Positions 61,101-64,000 of a stretch of 64,000 bases of DNA are shown piece by piece. Positions within the stretch are counted from its first letter, which is position 1. Each line of letters starts with the position of its first letter. A program made the position numbers and the translations under genes. The notes below the pieces were generated by a model. It had not been told where the DNA came from. It worked only from the letters and a program-made list of their open reading frames with translations, and ran no database searches. The stretch covers positions 11,452,678-11,516,677 of the forward strand of contig NC_092579.1 in NCBI RefSeq assembly GCF_037975245.1, in the 5' to 3' direction. This stretch comes from Apostichopus japonicus. Taxonomy: Eukaryota; Echinodermata; Holothuroidea; Aspidochirotida; Stichopodidae.

Positions 61101-63215
61101 GATGAGGAAAATCATGTAAGTAAAATTTTCGAAAGGCTGTAATTATAAACTAGTGAAGAAATCTCTCGAGAACCACATATACAACGCTGATTGCTATATA
61201 GGAGCTAACAGGCATGTAGGATGGGGGTTGTTGAATTGTATTACAATACAATACATGAAAGTAAACATATTGGCGACTGTGTCTAGTTCGCTTTAAGAAA
61301 AAAGAAAGTTCTTTTGAGTGTTATATTATTAGGTCAGGTAAACTGTCGACCAAATGCAGAAATCAATACTCAACTTCAACATCTATTTGAAACACTCAAT
61401 CCATATATGTCATGTGATAGTCTTATAGGCTTAAAGGTCTGCTGTACAGACCCCAACTATAACGAAATATAGATATTAACGTAATCGACCTGCCTTTTGG
61501 TCGTAAAATGAACTCTTTTTTACCAATAAGTCTGCAACGCCAGCCACATAGTTTTTCTTGTAGGAGGGTCTTTGTGTGAACACTGTATGATTAACTACAC
61601 TGTAGACATGAACATATTTCCACACAGTGCTTCACAAAGAACCTATTGCTGTTAAGAAGCTATGAAGGCTAGTTGTAGAGCCCGAGGTTGATTTACGACT
61701 GTGGTAGTCAATTACGTAATCACAAAACTTTCCTAGCTATAGCGTGCTATAATTGGATCCAATTAAGCAGATCTCTAAGTGAACTGAAGTCAATGTTGCT
61801 CCTGTCCCGTCAAAGGTCTCACATCTATAAAGTAAATAGTTCTGGTTCATCAGATTATAATATTATCGCATGATAATAATAATTATAGTAATTATATTCA
61901 AAGGTCTCACATCTATAAAGTAAATAGTTCTGGTTCATCATATTATAATATTATCGCGTGATAATAATAATTATAGTAATTATATTCAATAGCCATTCTT
62001 TTAAGTTTTAAATACAAGATTTATACTAGGAATTTCCAAAACATACTTCCACCTATTGGATATTGTTGGACTTCATCTGTCTGGGGAGTAGGGATGGGGA
62101 ACGGATATGTTAGACGAATACTAACAACTTCTTTAATGCGGTTGTAAAGAACATACAAACAAAAATCCCCTGTATTGTTGTTAATTAATTTACCTGTTAA
62201 CAGCACAACGTCTCTCATGTAGTAATTTATATCTTCAGCTGCATGGACCTCAAGCAGTTGCTTCATAGGGTGCATGGGGTGAGGTACAAAGGGGGATTTC
62301 CCCTTTGGTTTGGAAAGACAATATTTGTACAAGTCTCTGTACATTATGATTAGCGTGCACTGAGAGAGTTGAAATATTAAATCGGTATGTTTGATTGTTT
62401 CCAATTTGCAGAGGATGATAATTCTGAATGATCTCATTTTAATGATTGGAAAACGTCTCTGCGAATTTATCATCTATAACATGTTTTATTTTCAGAGAAA
62501 AGAGTTATATATTTATTTCGTGGATGAAAAGTGTTGCATCGCCATCGCAGAAGTAAAACCAAAAAGAAGCATTCAATTGACTCTTGAAACACTGGTAGGT
62601 ATTTATCTTTAGGGTATACTGTATTGCCTGATGTAGGGCCACATTAGCCCCAAAATAGAGGTCGACAAGTAAAAATTCCCTACTCGTCCATATTCCCATT
62701 ATTGATTCGTCAAAATGGAATGGAAAACATTTCTTCTAAAGTTAATATTAACGAGCAATGATTGTGAGCGCATGTTACGTTTGGGTACTTACGCCCGTCC
62801 TCTCAACACAATTCTGGTTCCGTCAATGCACCGAAAACTAGCCAGGAGTGTAACGCGTTTCGAGTAGTTTGTACATTAGTTTTCCCTCATTTAGAGTATC
62901 TTACGTCGCCGCAAATTGGAGCAAACTTCATTTAACCTTCCTAAGGCGTCTGCAAGTATTTTCGAGGCGCCGATCCTACAGGGAAAACCTTTCTGGAAAT
63001 GGTAGCCTTTTCGATATGCAAAAAATGAGGGCAATATTGATGGCGTTAATATGAGAATGACGTCAGTCTTTGTATCCGGATTTATTGATTGATTTGGGAA
63101 CGCTTATGATTATGTTTAATCCTTTCTACCTCCTTAATTACTGTCTGGTTTATAGATATATGTATTAAAACATGTTTTTGTGCTCTGTCCACAGATCCCA
63201 CCATTGACACAGTTC
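58127..63215 (+). CDS. Predicted single-pass membrane protein with one Ig-like domain (uncharacterised), possibly 3'-partial
   Basis: Eight exons with consistent phases: 58127-58217, 58786-59115, 59243-59275, 59482-59601, 60322-60358, 61046-61115, 62496-62594, 63195-63215; 801 nt, 267 codons. Residues 1-30 are a signal peptide with a hydrophobic core (LSAVLVVGIICVLMSL). Residues 31-140, one exon, form an Ig-like domain: TLKCDV (C58) and PFKVVCSL (C117) as candidate B- and F-strand cysteines, no core Trp at the usual place, and N-glycosylation sequons at N45, N95, N101 and N131. A short stalk precedes a transmembrane segment at about 167-187. The tail has EYYLL (210-214), PRR and ELYIYF (230-235). 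A final exon beginning ATTTAG at 63661 could end the protein after one more residue. The one-domain-per-exon, phase-1 layout is typical of Ig receptors. Function unknown; adhesion or immune receptor is only a guess. Confidence 0.65.
59849..59914. repeat. 10-11-bp tandem repeat (GCATGAGGCA)
   Basis: About five units of CATGAGGCAG(C/T) in the intron between exons 4 and 5 of the Ig-domain gene. Confidence 0.85.
61810..61988. repeat. 88-bp tandem duplication
   Basis: TCAAAGGTCTCACATCTATA to AATAATTATAGTAATTATAT occurs twice in direct tandem with only two or three differences, suggesting a recent duplication. It lies in the intron between exons 6 and 7 of the Ig-domain gene. Confidence 0.92.
62869..63054 (+). 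pseudogene. Possible LINE reverse-transcriptase C-terminal fragment
   Basis: The 61-codon frame contains VSYVAANWSKLHLTFLRRLQ followed by VFSRR. This resembles the Y.s..W......l..LQ..A.R segment found after the reverse-transcriptase domain in many non-LTR elements. No catalytic motif is present and the match is short, so this is tentative. Confidence 0.25.
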
Positions 63216-63244
63216 GTGAGTATATTTTAAGATAACATTGTAAT

Positions 63245-63500
63245 CATCACATTATGTATGTATATGTATGTATATTAGATCCTCCTGCAAGCAGGAACTC
63301 GCGAAGAAGCCGCATTGGCTTATCAAAGCCGCAAGCTGACCGAAGTCAGTCTCTTACATTCATATTTAACGTCCATGATTATGAATTGTTAATTGTCAAC
63401 AACTCTGTAACTGGACGACATACATTAATCTGGGAGTGACTCGAACCGGGGACCTTATGATTGAAAGGCACCGGCGTTAACCACTGAGCTAACACTCCTA
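63245..63500 (-). mobile_element. tRNA-derived SINE (second family) with TACATA-type tail
   Basis: Minus-strand head (63433-63499): GGAGTGTTAGCTCAGTGG (A box), GGTTCGAGTCA (B box) and CACTCC. The 3' half of the T stem is missing, so it is not a functional tRNA. The body contains CTTCGGTCAGCTTGCGGC, TTTGATAAGCC and TTCCTGCTTGCAGGAGG, and ends in ATACATACATATACATACAT. It differs from the (ATT)n SINE at 37330. Confidence 0.75.
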
Positions 63501-64000
63501 TGACGCAATACATTATGACGCAGTACATGCTCCTTTTAACAGATATCAAATTTATCTCATTGTATTATGGGTATGAAACTATAAGGTATAGATAATTGAG
63601 ATAAACAGGGCCAAATTTAAGTCACTGTTTTATCTGTTTGCGTATATTCTACTTTTTTAGATTTAGTCTATACTGACTTGCCTATAATTACTGTCCTAAT
63701 TACTGCAAAGTGTACATTGTGTATTCAAAGTCACACGACCTGAAGCTAAGTTCGTCAACCTTTTTCTCGACATCCATTCCATCTTGATGATTAGAATTGT
63801 GTGACTGTTTTCATAATGTCATGGACCCTGGTGCTAGTTCCATATGCCACCATACCGAAATAGGGTAAGAAAAGTACCCAACTTGGTTGAAGTTAATTAC
63901 CCAGAATTTGGGCAAACTAATTACGGAACCATTTTGTCCAACCAAAACTGGCAACAGCTGGTTAATAAACTACCCAACAGTGGTCAAAAAACAGTATCAG

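Noticed and set aside
63433-63499. Functional tRNA gene
   Set aside because: A and B boxes are present but the 3' half of the T stem is missing, and a SINE body and tail follow.

Overview
The window is eukaryotic nuclear DNA from an animal, AT-rich, with short coding exons separated by long introns full of minisatellites, poly-C runs and small inverted-repeat transposons. Protein content (Flightless-I, a galactose-3-O-sulfotransferase, a compact Ig-domain membrane protein) and repeat style suggest a marine invertebrate deuterostome, possibly an echinoderm. That placement is inference; no species is identified.

Layout. (1) 572-36202, minus strand: most of the Flightless-I gene (FLII), 27 in-frame exons from the start codon at 36202 to an exon ending at 572. 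The last C-terminal exons lie beyond the left edge. The exon lengths add up to one uninterrupted reading frame. The gene holds a partial exon duplication (7053-7163 and 4212-4320). Its introns carry several minisatellites, two hAT-like insertions with recognisable ends, a hairpin element pair and a 396-bp foldback element. (2) 36203-48960: mostly transposon-derived DNA. It holds a tRNA-derived SINE, a U2 snRNA 5' fragment, a 1.77-kb inverted-repeat element studded with eight copies of a 14-bp motif, a 410-bp hAT-type MITE with a perfect 8-bp target duplication, and a 2.6-kb foldback element flanked by TA. One weak candidate exon of a divergent gene sits next to the FLII start. (3) 49018-51211, plus strand: two exons of a Golgi galactose-3-O-sulfotransferase (GAL3ST family), missing only a short first exon. 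(4) 51212-58126: no gene recognised; long AT microsatellite and a degenerate repeat family whose units look splice-site-like. (5) 58127-63215 or beyond, plus strand: eight phase-compatible exons predicting a small type I membrane protein with signal peptide, one Ig-like domain, one transmembrane segment and a tyrosine-containing cytoplasmic tail. I do not recognise it as a described family.

The three genes show no obvious functional link: FLII is a cytoplasmic/nuclear actin regulator, GAL3ST a Golgi enzyme and the Ig protein a cell-surface molecule. The best candidates for something undescribed are the Ig-domain protein, the duplicated FLII exon and the 39.1-40.9 kb motif-rich element. All exon boundaries were read by eye from splice consensus, phase and (for FLII and GAL3ST) remembered family similarity, and have not been tested against transcripts.
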